Positions 8,327 through 17,802 of a DNA stretch of 64,000 nt are shown piece by piece (within the stretch, counting starts at the first letter, position 1; each line of letters begins with the position of its first letter). The notes beneath the pieces are model-generated. The model worked only from the letters and a program-made list of their open reading frames with translations, ran no database searches and was not told where the DNA came from. The position numbers were made by a program, and so were the translations under genes. This DNA comes from Cupriavidus necator (GTDB taxonomy: Bacteria; Pseudomonadota; Gammaproteobacteria; Burkholderiales; Burkholderiaceae). Location: contig NZ_SROX01000013.1 in the NCBI RefSeq assembly GCF_013141915.1, positions 62,001-126,000 on the forward strand, written 5' to 3'.

Positions 8327-9232
8327 TCAGCCGGCCTCGGCCAACCTGGCGCGATAGCGCATCAGCAGGTCGCGGAAGGCCTGGGCCGGCGGCGACAGCG
8401 ACCGGTCCGCGTGTACCAGCAGCGAGATCTCGCGGTGGATCACCGGATCGGTCGGCATCACCGTGGCCAGCCCCAGTGCGGTGGTCAGCCGCGTGACCGC
8501 CGCGCTCATTACTGCGATGCCCAGCCCGGCGTCGACCATGCCCACCATGGTCAGTGGCAGGAAGACTTCGTGCACCCGCTGCAATGCAATGCCGCGCGCG
8601 GCCAGCGCAGTGTCCAGGCAATCGCGGATCGGGTTGCCCTTATGCGGGCCGATCACGGGCAGGCCGGCCACGTCGTCCCAGCGCAGCGTCTTGCGCCGGC
8701 GCAGCGGATGGTGAGCGGGCATCACGATCACGAAGGGATCAGACATCAGCCGGTGCGCGCTCAGGTCAGGCTGGCCTTCGGGGATGGTGCCGATACCGAA
8801 ATCCACCTCGCCCGAGCTGACCATCTTGGTCACCTCGTGCTCGGACACGTCGTGCAGTTCCACCTTCACCCCCGGATGGCTCACGCAGAACTCGCGGATC
8901 ACGCGCGGCAGCATCAGCGCCGCCTGGATTGACGAGGCCGCGATCGACACGCGCCCGCGCCCGAGCGTGCGCAGCTCGCTGGAGTTCTCGATCACGCTGT
9001 CGATATCGGCGACCGCCTTTTTCACCAGCGGCAGCAGTTCTGCGCCCGCCTGCGTGATGTGCAGCTGTCGCGTGTGGCGGTCGAACAGCTTCAGGCCGAG
9101 GTTGGCTTCCAGCTCGTGGATCAGCGCGCTGACCGACGACTGCGACAGGTCCAGCTTCTCGGCCGCGCGGGTGAAGTGGCGCTCCTGCGCCACGGCGATG
9201 AACGCGCGCAGCTGGCGCAGCGACACGTTCAT
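8327..9232 (-). CDS. LysR-type transcriptional regulator
   Basis: A 301-residue LysR regulator. The N-terminal winged helix-turn-helix (MNVSLRQLRAFIAVAQERHF; QSSVSALIHELE) is followed by a substrate-binding domain of two Rossmann-like halves. It is divergent from the molybdenum hydroxylase operon (FAD gene at 9445), the classic layout for a LysR activator of an adjacent catabolic operon, so it likely responds to the pathway substrate or an intermediate. The start at ATG 9230-9232 gives the normal family length; an in-frame extension to 9331 would add 33 low-complexity residues. The 3' end abuts the permease gene tail to tail. Confidence 0.93.
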   Translation of the reverse strand: MNVSLRQLRAFIAVAQERHFTRAAEKLDLSQSSVSALIHELEANLGLKLFDRHTRQLHITQAGAELLPLVKKAVADIDSVIENSSELRTLGRGRVSIAASSIQAALMLPRVIREFCVSHPGVKVELHDVSEHEVTKMVSSGEVDFGIGTIPEGQPDLSAHRLMSDPFVIVMPAHHPLRRRKTLRWDDVAGLPVIGPHKGNPIRDCLDTALAARGIALQRVHEVFLPLTMVGMVDAGLGIAVMSAAVTRLTTALGLATVMPTDPVIHREISLLVHADRSLSPPAQAFRDLLMRYRARLAEAG

Positions 9233-9444
9233 GTTGCTGAGGTTGGGCACGTTGTCTACCTCCGGGTCTGGGGATGCGCGCTTGCGGCTGGGTGTGGCCG
9301 GCGCGTCTGATTCAGAGGGTAACACGATCAATTAATCCGTTTGCAGGTCTTTACCGATGAAGACCATCCGCCCATGATGATTGCAACGGTGCGTGCCCCC
9401 AAAGCCCAGTGAGCCGCCACCGATGGCATAGACCAGGAGGAGCA
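9233..9444. promoter_or_regulatory. Divergent control region, LysR gene / molybdenum hydroxylase operon
   Basis: About 210 bases between the LysR start and the FAD-subunit start. An AT-rich patch near 9326-9350 stands out from the GC-rich surroundings and is the likely place for the LysR operator and the divergent promoters. I did not find an unambiguous T-N11-A palindrome by eye. Confidence 0.35.
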
Positions 9445-10304
9445 ATGAGAGCGTTTGAATACTTCGAACCGGCGACGCTGGCGGAAGCCTCGGCCATGCT
9501 GCACCGGTGCGGCGGCAAGGCCAGCGTGCTCGCCGGCGGCACCGACTTGCTGGTGCAGATCAAGGAGTCCGTGCGCCAGCCCGAGCAGGTCATCAATATC
9601 AAGAAGATCCCGGGCATGGACGTGCTGACCTTCGACCCTGTCAACGGCTTGCGTCTCGGCGCGCTGGTGACCACGCGCGCGGTGGAGACGTCGGGCTTCG
9701 TGAAACGACACTACGCCAGCCTCGCCAAAGCCGTGACGGACTTCGCCTCGATCCAGGTGCGCCATCGCGCCACCGTGGTAGGCAACGTCTGCCGCGCTTC
9801 GCCATCCGCCGATTCGATCGCGCCGCTGGTGGCCGACGGCGCCTCGGTGCACCTGTACGGCATGTCCGGCTCGCGCGAGTTGCGCGTCGAGGACTTTGTC
9901 ACCGGCGTCGGCAAGACCGCCATCGCGCCGGACGAGATCGTTACCCGCATCACCGTGCCGGCACCGCGTCCCAACACCGGCAAGGTCTACCTGAAGCATG
10001 GCCGGCGCGTGCAGATGGAACTGGCCACGGTCGGCGTGGCGGTCTCGCTGACGGTGGCGAACGGCCGCTGCGCCGACCTCGGCATCGTGCTGGCGGCGGT
10101 CGGGCCCACACCCGTGCGCGCCACGCGCGCCGAGCAGGTGCTGCGCGGCCAGCGCGTGACCGACGCCCTGATCCTGCAGGCCGCGCACGCCGCCATGGAC
10201 GAGGCACGTCCGATCAGCGACGTGCGCGCCAGCGAAGCGTACCGGCGGCAGATGGTCAGCGTGCTGACCCGCCGCGCCATCGAGCAAGCCATGGAGGCCG
10301 CAAC

Positions 10305-10317
<13 letters not shown>
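9445..10317 (+). CDS. Molybdenum hydroxylase, FAD-binding medium subunit (CoxM/HcrB-like)
   Basis: A 290-residue FAD subunit of a xanthine-dehydrogenase-family hydroxylase; it passes electrons from the 2Fe-2S subunit to the acceptor. MRAFEYFEPATLAEAS, then the FAD-contacting AGGTDLLVQIK segment (about 32-42), ASIQVRHRATVVGN with the second flavin loop, and a C-terminal CO-dehydrogenase-flavoprotein domain. Start ATG 9445 is preceded by AGGAGGAG. The 3' end overlaps the 2Fe-2S subunit gene. Order FAD, 2Fe-2S, Mo is typical of separate-subunit enzymes acting on N-heterocycles, CO or aromatic CoA esters, unlike purine xanthine dehydrogenases with a fused XdhA. Confidence 0.92.
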
Positions 10318-10813
<496 letters not shown>

Positions 10814-10817
<4 letters not shown>

Positions 10818-13105
10818 TGACCCACGCCGTGATCGGACACAGTGTCAAGCGCACCGACCTGCTCGACAAGGTCACCGGCAACGCCCGCTATGTTGCCGAC
10901 ATGCCCTTCCCCGGACTGCTGTTCGGCAAGATCAAGCGCTGCAACGTCGCCCACGCCAGGATCCGCCGCATCGACACCGCACGCGCGCTGGCATTGCCGG
11001 GCGTCAAGGCCGTGCTGACGCATGAGAACGTGCCGCGCGTGCTGCACGCCGGCTCGCCGCATCCACGCTCCGCGTCGGTAACCTGCGACCAGTACATCCT
11101 CGATGACAAGGTGCGCTACTGGGGCGAAGGCGTGGCCGCGGTGGCCGCCGTCAGCGAAGAGATCGCCGAGCGCGCGCTTGAGCTGATCGAGGTCGAATAC
11201 GACACGCTGCCCGCCGTCTTCACCACCGAAGACGCCGAGCGCTCCGACGCGCCGCGCATCCACGACCGCGAGCCCGGCGGCAACCTGGTGCTGCCGCCGG
11301 TCATCATCCGGCGTGGCGATGTGGAAGCCGGCTTCGCCGAGGCAGACTTCATCCTTGAAGGCGTCTACGAAGGCGGCCGTCCCACCCCCGCCTACATGGA
11401 GCCCAACGTACTCACCTGCAGCTGGGACGGCAACGGCAACCTGACGGTGTGGATCTCCACCCAGACCGCCTTCATGGTGCGTGGCATCATGGCCGAGGTA
11501 CTGGGACTGCCGCTGCACAAGGTGCGCGTGCTGGTCGACCATATGGGCGGTGGCTTCGGCGCCAAGCAGGACCTGTTCCAGCACGAGTTCCTGTGCGCGT
11601 TGCTGGCGCGCGAGACGCGCCGCCCGGTGCGCATGGAATACACGCGCGAGGAAACCTTCCTCGGCGGCCGCACGCGGCATCCGGCGAAGATCTGGCTGAA
11701 GCAGGGCTTTCGCAACGACGGCACCATCACCGCCCGCCAGGCGAAGGTGGTGTTCAATTCCGGCGCCTACGGCTCGCACGGCCCCGGCGTGACCAATGTC
11801 GGCACCGCTGCGATGGTGTCGCTGTACCGCTGCGACAACGTGCTGCTCGAAGGCCGCTGTGTCTACACCAACAGCCCGATCGCCGGCGCGTTCCGCGGCT
11901 ATGGCGTAGTGCAGACCTACTACGCACTCGACGTGCAGATGGACGAGGCGGCCGCGCACCTGGGCATCGATCCCGCCGAACTGAAGCTCAAGAACGCGGT
12001 GCGCGAAGGCGATATCGCGCCGTCGAACCATCCGCTGATCGGGCATGGCCTGGAAGCCTGCATCGAGAAAGGCATGGAGCTGGTCGACTGGCACGCGCTG
12101 CGGCGTCGCCCGCGCGACACCAGCGGACCGGTCCGCACCGGCTGGGGCCTGGGCTGCGAGATGCACGGCAGCAGCGCCTACCCCGGGATCAAGGAACAGG
12201 GCAACGCCATCATCAAGATGAACGAGGATGGGACCGTGGTGCTGCTGACTGGCGCGGCGGGGCTCGGTACCGGTGCGCATACCGCGCTCGCGCAGATCGT
12301 CGCGGAAGAATTGACGTTGCCGTTCGAGGCGGTATCGGTCGTGCATGGCGACACCGACGTGGTGCCCTGGGACATCGGCGCCTTTGCCAGCCACACCACC
12401 TACATGGTCGGCAAGGCCGCGCAGATGGCGGCGGGAGAGATCAAGCGCCAGTTGCTCGAGCGCGCCGCGAAGCTGATGGAATGCAAGCCCGAGGACCTGA
12501 CGCTGTCGGCCGGCGTGATCGCCGTGCGCGACCGCGACGGCCCCACGCTGACGGTGCGCGAGGCGGTGATGCCGCGCAAGGGCATTCCCGCCGCGCAACT
12601 GGTCGGCACCGCCACCTATCACCCGACCAAGTCGTATTCGTTCGCGGCGCATTTTGTCGAGGTGGCGGTCGATACCGAGACCGGCTTTATCACCGTGCGG
12701 CAAGTGGTGCCGGTGCATGACGTCGGCAAGGTGATCCACCCGGTGGCGGCCGCGGGGCAGATCGAAGGCGGCATCCAGCAGGGCATCGGCCACACGCTGT
12801 ACGAGGATTACCAGATCGACATGCGCACCGGCCGCTCGCTCAACGCCAACTTCGTCGACTACAAGATGCCGCTGGCGATGGATACGCCGGAGATCCGCAC
12901 CGTGATCCTCGAAGCCGCGCCGGACCCTGGCGGCCCGTTCGGTGCCAAGGGCGTGGGCGAAGACCCGATCGTCGCGATCGGCCCGGCGATTGCCAACGCG
13001 GTGTTCGATGCCATCGGCGTGCGCTTCCGGCACTACCCGATCAAGCCGGAACAGGTGCTGCAAGCGCTGGCCGAGAAGGCCGCGCGGGAAGGCAGGCAAC
13101 CATGA
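10814..13105 (+). CDS. Molybdenum hydroxylase, molybdopterin-binding large subunit
   Basis: A 763-residue catalytic subunit of the xanthine dehydrogenase/aldehyde oxidase family; it hydroxylates a carbon next to a ring nitrogen or an aldehyde using water as oxygen source. Seen here: N-terminal a/b hammerhead domain (GNARYVADMPFPG), Moco-binding GGGFGAKQD, GAFRGYG, and the family's catalytic glutamate in GAKGVGE at residue 716. ATG 10814 overlaps the upstream stop; ATG 10817 is equally possible since AGGAGG lies at 10807-10812. No XdhC-like insertion factor is in the window. Substrate unknown. The AFRGYG loop lacks the arginine-rich CO dehydrogenase CSFR motif, which argues against CO as substrate. 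Confidence 0.92.
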
Positions 13106-13698
13106 TCCGCAAGCAACGCCTGGTCATCGCCATCACCGGTGCCAGCGGCGCGGTGTACGGCGTGCGCATGCTGGAGGCGCTGGCGGCGCTGGACGGCTGG
13201 GAGACCCACCTGGTCTGCTCGCCGTCCGGCCTGCTGACGGCGCACCATGAACTGGGCCTGCAGCGTCCGCAGATCGAGGCCATGGCCGACGTGGTGCACA
13301 ACGTGCGCGATATCGGTGCCACCATCGCCAGCGGCTCGTTCCGCTGCGATGGCATGGTGGTGGCGCCGTGCTCGATGCGCACGCTGGCCGCCATCGCCAC
13401 GGGGCTGGCCGACAACCTGGTCACGCGCGCCGCCGACGTGATGCTCAAGGAGCGGCGGCGACTGGTGCTGCTGGCGCGCGAGACCCCGCTACACCTGGTG
13501 CACCTGCGCAACATGACCACGGTCACGGAGATGGGCGCCATCGTGCTGCCGCCGCTGCCGGCGTTCTATGCGCATCCGCAGTCGGTGGACGACATCGTCA
13601 ACCACACCGTCGGGCGCGTGCTGGACCTGTTCGACGCACCGCACGACGGGCTGGTGGAACGCTGGCAAGGCCTGCGCCCCAACGTCGCCACCGCTTGA
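13102..13698 (+). CDS. UbiX-like flavin prenyltransferase
   Basis: A 198-residue flavoprotein that joins a dimethylallyl group to FMN to make prFMN for UbiD enzymes. Family motifs: ITGASGAVYG near the N-terminus, APCSMRTLAAIATGLADNL, and the RRRLVLLARETPLH segment that contacts the prenyl phosphate. Its ATG overlaps the stop of the molybdenum subunit (ATGA), so it is translationally coupled to the hydroxylase rather than placed beside the UbiD gene. This placement ties the UbiD gene at 5250 and the Mo hydroxylase to one pathway. A pathway-dedicated copy is likely in addition to a housekeeping one elsewhere (inference). Confidence 0.93.
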   Translation: MIRKQRLVIAITGASGAVYGVRMLEALAALDGWETHLVCSPSGLLTAHHELGLQRPQIEAMADVVHNVRDIGATIASGSFRCDGMVVAPCSMRTLAAIATGLADNLVTRAADVMLKERRRLVLLARETPLHLVHLRNMTTVTEMGAIVLPPLPAFYAHPQSVDDIVNHTVGRVLDLFDAPHDGLVERWQGLRPNVATA

Positions 13699-13764
13699 AA
13701 GCAAGAGTTCGCCTCGTCGTTGCGAGGCACGCAGTACCCAACCCGGTAGAAATCAGGAGACAAC

Positions 13765-14862
13765 ATGAACGCACCTGCCGTCGCACAACAGCCGCCCGTC
13801 CCGGTCACCATCCTCACCGGCTTTCTCGGCTCGGGCAAGACGACGCTGCTCAACCACATCCTGACGCAGAAGCACGGCCACCGCATCGCCGTGATCGAGA
13901 ACGAGTTCGGCGAGGTCGATGTGGACTCCGACCTGGTGATGACCTCGGACGAAGAGATCTACCAGATGACCAACGGCTGCATCTGCTGCGTGGTCGACGT
14001 GCGCACGGACCTGGTGCGCATCCTGCAGAAGCTGCTCGAGCGCCCCGAGCGTTTCGACCATATCCTGGTCGAGACCAGCGGACTGGCCGATCCCACCCCG
14101 GTGGCGGCCACCTTCTTCATGGACCATGAAGTGGCCAGGCAAGTCACGCTGGACGGCATCCTGACGCTGGTGGATGCGCTGCATATCGAAAGCCATCTCG
14201 ACGATCCGCAGCTGACCGGCTTCGACAACCAGGCCGTCGACCAGATCGTCGCGGCCGACCGTGTGATCCTCAACAAGACCGACCTCGCCGACGCCGTGCA
14301 GCTCGACCGGCTCGAGGCCCGCATCCACCGCCTGAACGAGGGCGCGCAGATCCTGCGCTCCAACTTCGCGCAGGTGGACCTGGGCAAGATCCTGGGCATC
14401 GGCGGCTTTACGCCCGGTTCGATCCAGGTCGACGCGCACGCCGACCACCACGGCCACGCCCATGCGCACGAGCAGGATGATCACCACGACCACGTCTGCG
14501 ACGAGCACTGCGACCACGCGCACGAGGACGATACGCACGGCCACCGCCACGATCCGTCGGTCACGTCCGTATCGCTGGTGTTCGACCAGCCGTTCGACCG
14601 CCAGCGCCTGGAGCACGGCCTGAAGGCGCTGCTGGCCGCGCAGGGCGACGATGTGTTCCGCATGAAGGGGATCGTGGCCGTGGAGGGCGATAACCGCCGC
14701 TACGTGCTGCAGGCGGTGCACCGGCTGATGGATTTCCACCCTGCCGAAGCGTGGGGCGCAGAAGCCGCGCAGAGCAAGTTCGTCTTTATCGGCCGCCATC
14801 TCGACAAGCTGCGCTTGCAGACGCTGCTGAAGGTCTGCCTGCCAGTGGCGCAGGCCGCCTGA
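13765..14862 (+). CDS. CobW/COG0523-family metal-chaperone GTPase
   Basis: A 365-residue P-loop GTPase of the G3E group that delivers metals, often Zn or Co, to client enzymes. Walker A GFLGSGKTT is at residues 19-27, the metal-binding CICC (CxCC) at 72-75, ETSGLADPTP follows, and NKTD is the guanine motif. A His-rich insertion at about 225-262 holds 15 His and 2 Cys in 38 residues. The C-terminal CobW domain starts near 270. It is 66 bases after the UbiX gene on the same strand. Likely clients are the metal-dependent amidohydrolases of this block; the deaminase at 17803 is another possibility. Client choice is inference. Confidence 0.92.
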   Translation: MNAPAVAQQPPVPVTILTGFLGSGKTTLLNHILTQKHGHRIAVIENEFGEVDVDSDLVMTSDEEIYQMTNGCICCVVDVRTDLVRILQKLLERPERFDHILVETSGLADPTPVAATFFMDHEVARQVTLDGILTLVDALHIESHLDDPQLTGFDNQAVDQIVAADRVILNKTDLADAVQLDRLEARIHRLNEGAQILRSNFAQVDLGKILGIGGFTPGSIQVDAHADHHGHAHAHEQDDHHDHVCDEHCDHAHEDDTHGHRHDPSVTSVSLVFDQPFDRQRLEHGLKALLAAQGDDVFRMKGIVAVEGDNRRYVLQAVHRLMDFHPAEAWGAEAAQSKFVFIGRHLDKLRLQTLLKVCLPVAQAA

Positions 14863-14895
14863 TACCGCACCGGCGGCAGCGGGTCTGGCTTGCCG

Positions 14896-15903
14896 TCAGG
14901 CCTGCTGCCGCGCTGCCGCCGCCAATGTCTGCGACGGCAGCTCGCCGAACTCGCGCCGGTACTCCCGCGAGAACAGGCTCAGGTGGGTAAAGCCATGGCG
15001 CAGCGCGATCGCGCTGACCATGCCCTTCTCATGCCGCGCCCGCTGAAGATCGGCGCGCGCACCATGCAGGCGCAGCAGCCGCAGGTATTCCATCGGCGTG
15101 GTGTCCTTGCTCTTGCGAAAACCCAGCTGCAGCGTGCGCGCCGAGACCCCGCAATGCGCGGCGATTTGCTCCAGCGTCAGCGGCTGCTCCAGGTTCGCAC
15201 GCAGGTACGCGATGGCGTTGCGCACATAGTCCGGCAGCACGGCTTCGAACCGGCGCGGCAGCATATTGCCGTCCGCGGCAAAGCGGTCGAGCAGCAGCGT
15301 CGACAGTACGATGCGCTCGATGCTGGCATCCACCGCCGGCACGCCGCTGCCTTCGCGCCGCACCCGCGTCTCCGCGCGCAGGTAGCTGACCAGCGCCTGC
15401 CAGCGTTCGGCACGGCCATCGTCGGCCACCGGCTGCATGGCGAATTCGATCGGCGCCGGCGGCTCGAAGCTGAACTGCTGGCGGAATGCCTCCTCGATCA
15501 GCTGGCGGCGGATCACCACGCTGAAGCGCTCGCAGCCGGGATCCAGCGACAGCGTGGTCGGCACCGTGGGCGAGAAGACAAAGGTCGCACCCGGCGGCAT
15601 CAGCATCGCGCCACGCGGGGTTTCCACGCGGCACGTGCCCGCCAGCACGGTCTGGATCACGAACTCATCCTTGTTCGGCTGCGGCTCGATCTGCACCGCC
15701 TGGTTGTAGGCGATGGTTACCAGCGTCAGCCGGCCAATGGTGCTGGTATCGATGCGCGCATCGAGCGCCGCATCGGCCTCGGCCGCGCGCAGCCGTGTCG
15801 GGCCGAACACGCGGCCGGACAGCGACTGGATGCGATCGAGGTCGCCGCCGCGGCTGAGTGGCGAGCGGGATGCTGCGGCGATCCGTCCTGCATTGGGTGA
15901 CAT
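14896..15903 (-). CDS. AraC-family transcriptional regulator
   Basis: A 335-residue regulator (ATG 15901-15903) with an N-terminal cupin-like ligand domain (AraC-binding-like, DUF/FeaR type) and a C-terminal pair of helix-turn-helix motifs: LEQPLTLEQIAAHCGVSART and GMVSAIALRHGFTHLSLFSR. A GTG at 15978 would extend it by 25 residues; neither start has a clear ribosome site. It is divergent from the second NCS2 permease and deaminase genes, so it likely controls those, and its 3' end faces the CobW gene. The inducer is not evident from the sequence. Confidence 0.9.
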   Translation of the reverse strand: MSPNAGRIAAASRSPLSRGGDLDRIQSLSGRVFGPTRLRAAEADAALDARIDTSTIGRLTLVTIAYNQAVQIEPQPNKDEFVIQTVLAGTCRVETPRGAMLMPPGATFVFSPTVPTTLSLDPGCERFSVVIRRQLIEEAFRQQFSFEPPAPIEFAMQPVADDGRAERWQALVSYLRAETRVRREGSGVPAVDASIERIVLSTLLLDRFAADGNMLPRRFEAVLPDYVRNAIAYLRANLEQPLTLEQIAAHCGVSARTLQLGFRKSKDTTPMEYLRLLRLHGARADLQRARHEKGMVSAIALRHGFTHLSLFSREYRREFGELPSQTLAAAARQQA

Positions 15904-16449
15904 GTTCGATATGGACGGAGAAGTTGAAAGGAGCGACCACAATGACCCGGCGACTGACGGCGCCAGGCGCATGCGCACGACTTCGCCAAATCTCGCTCAC
16001 GCCCGCTGCGGACGCTCCCCTCTGCCGCGAAGTGGGAGAGCGGTGGGGGTGAGGGCCGGTGCATCAACAAAGTGCACCCCGTCGGTATGCAAGCGCCCGC
16101 CCTCACCCCCTGCCCCTCTCCCGCACGCGGGAGAGCGGAGCAAACACGCGGCGCGCCGCACGCGCTCGCTGCGAAACACGCCATCCATCCTATGACCCCC
16201 ACCCCGCTCACGCAACCCAAGGGAAACCCCTGATGCCCCAAGCACGCATTTTGCAAGCCCCGTTGCGGCCCGATGCCAGGGCCTTCGCAATAACGCTATG
16301 ACGGCATGCCGTGCATCACTACTGTGCAAGGCATGCGTGGGCCATGCGCCGCGCATGGCACCGTGACGGATCGAGCCCGGCAACCACAGACCGGGCCAGC
16401 CGCCGCCGGCATGGCGCACTTTCCCCAGCACGCGGCAGGAGACAACATC
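15904..16449. other. 546-base divergent region with palindromic repeat
   Basis: Separates the AraC gene from the second NCS2 permease. It holds a large inverted repeat (16014-16137) and, nearer the permease, a moderately GC-rich stretch likely to contain its promoter. A 48-residue in-frame extension upstream of the permease start exists (GTG/ATG from 16306) but is of low complexity and not convincing as protein. No RNA gene seen. Confidence 0.5.
16014..16137. repeat. Large interrupted inverted repeat, REP-like
   Basis: The left arm (16014-16061) contains GTGGGAGAGCGGTGGGGGTG and continues through GAGGGCCGG. The right arm (16093-16137) carries its approximate complement, including GCCCTCACCCCCTGCCCCTC followed by a CCCGCACGCGGG hairpin. 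Each arm also forms a local stem. A shorter related palindrome with CTCTCC/GGAGAG arms lies at 25962-25990, so this looks like a dispersed intergenic element. Confidence 0.6.
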
Positions 16450-17799
16450 ATGCAAGCAGCGGTTCATCCCGTCGACCAGATCCTGCCGGCACGCGCCATG
16501 GCGTCGCTCGGCTTCCAGCACATGCTGGTCAGCTATCTTGGCGCCATTGCGGTGCCGATGATCGTGGCCGGCGCGCTCAAGATGACGCCGGCCCAGACCA
16601 CCATGCTGATCAGCACCGCGCTGTTCACCTCCGGCATTGCCACGCTGTTGCAAACCGTGGGCTTCTGGAAATTCGGCGTGCGCCTGCCGCTGATGCAGGG
16701 GGTGGCGTTCAGCTCGGTGGGCCCGGTCATCGCCATCGGCACCGACCCCACGCTGGGCTTCAACGGCGTCTGCGGCGCCATCATCGCGGCGGGCGTGATC
16801 GCGATGTTCCTGGCGCCCGTGATCGGCAAGCTCAAGCGCTTCTTCCCGCCGGTGGTCAGCGGTTGCACCATCACCGCGGTGGGCTTGTCGCTGTTCCCGG
16901 TTTCGTTTCACTGGTTTGGAGGCGGAAGGGGCGCGCCGGACTTCGGTGCGCCCATCTTTTTCCTGGTTGCCTTCGGCGTGGTGGCACTGATCCTGCTGAT
17001 CAACCGGCACGGCGGCGAACTGGTGCGCAACCTGTCGGTGGTGATCGGGCTGCTGGTCGGCGGCGCGGTGGCATGGATGCTGGGCATGGGCAGCTTCGAT
17101 GAAGTCGCGCGCGCGCCGTGGTTCACCATGGTGAAGCCGTTCGCATTCGGCATGCCCACCTTCAACCTCGGCGCCATCACCACCATGGTGATCGTGATGG
17201 TGGTGCAGATGGTGGAATCGATGGGCCTGTTCATCGCCGTCGGCGATATCGTCAAGCGCCCGCTGACCGAGCGCGACGCCACCCGCGGCCTGCGCGCCAA
17301 CGGCCTGGCCAGCGCCATCGGCGGCATGTTCGCGGCATTCCCATATATCGCCTTCATGGAAAACGTGGGCCTGGTAATCGTTACCGGCGTGCGCAGCCGC
17401 TGGGTGGTCGCTACCTGCGGCGTGATGCTGTGCGCCGTGGCGCTGGTGCCCAAGATCGGCGCGCTGTTTGCCTCGATCCCCGCCGCGGCGCTCGGCGGCG
17501 CCACCATGGTGATGTTCGGCGTGGTCGTGGCCGCTGGCATCAAGACGCTGGGCGAGGTGGAATACGAGCGCAACCCCAACAATCTCTCGATCGTCTCCAT
17601 CACGCTCGGCTGCGCGATGATGCCGGTGATGCTGCCGGGCATGCTGGAAAAGCTGCCCGGCTTCCTGCAGCCCTTTGTCCACAGCAGCGTGATCATCGCG
17701 TGCGTGGTTTCCGTGGTCCTCAACCTGATTCTCAACGGCCTGCCAGCCCGTGAAGCCGACGAGCTGCCCGCCAGTGCCGACAACGTCCAAGGGGTCTGA
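16450..17799 (+). CDS. NCS2-family nucleobase:cation symporter (second copy)
   Basis: A 449-residue membrane transporter paralogous to that at 6930, sharing the opening HPVDQILP / HPVDEVLP pattern and the fold with about 12-14 hydrophobic segments. Its signature is ENVGLVIVTGVRSRWV, with E in place of Q in the first position, which may mean a different purine specificity. ATG 16450 is preceded by GCAGGAG; the reading frame could extend to 16306 but the extension has no membrane features. It ends three bases before the deaminase gene, so the two are surely co-transcribed and it probably imports the deaminase's substrate or a precursor. Confidence 0.92.
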   Translation: MQAAVHPVDQILPARAMASLGFQHMLVSYLGAIAVPMIVAGALKMTPAQTTMLISTALFTSGIATLLQTVGFWKFGVRLPLMQGVAFSSVGPVIAIGTDPTLGFNGVCGAIIAAGVIAMFLAPVIGKLKRFFPPVVSGCTITAVGLSLFPVSFHWFGGGRGAPDFGAPIFFLVAFGVVALILLINRHGGELVRNLSVVIGLLVGGAVAWMLGMGSFDEVARAPWFTMVKPFAFGMPTFNLGAITTMVIVMVVQMVESMGLFIAVGDIVKRPLTERDATRGLRANGLASAIGGMFAAFPYIAFMENVGLVIVTGVRSRWVVATCGVMLCAVALVPKIGALFASIPAAALGGATMVMFGVVVAAGIKTLGEVEYERNPNNLSIVSITLGCAMMPVMLPGMLEKLPGFLQPFVHSSVIIACVVSVVLNLILNGLPAREADELPASADNVQGV

Positions 17800-17802
17800 A
17801 AC

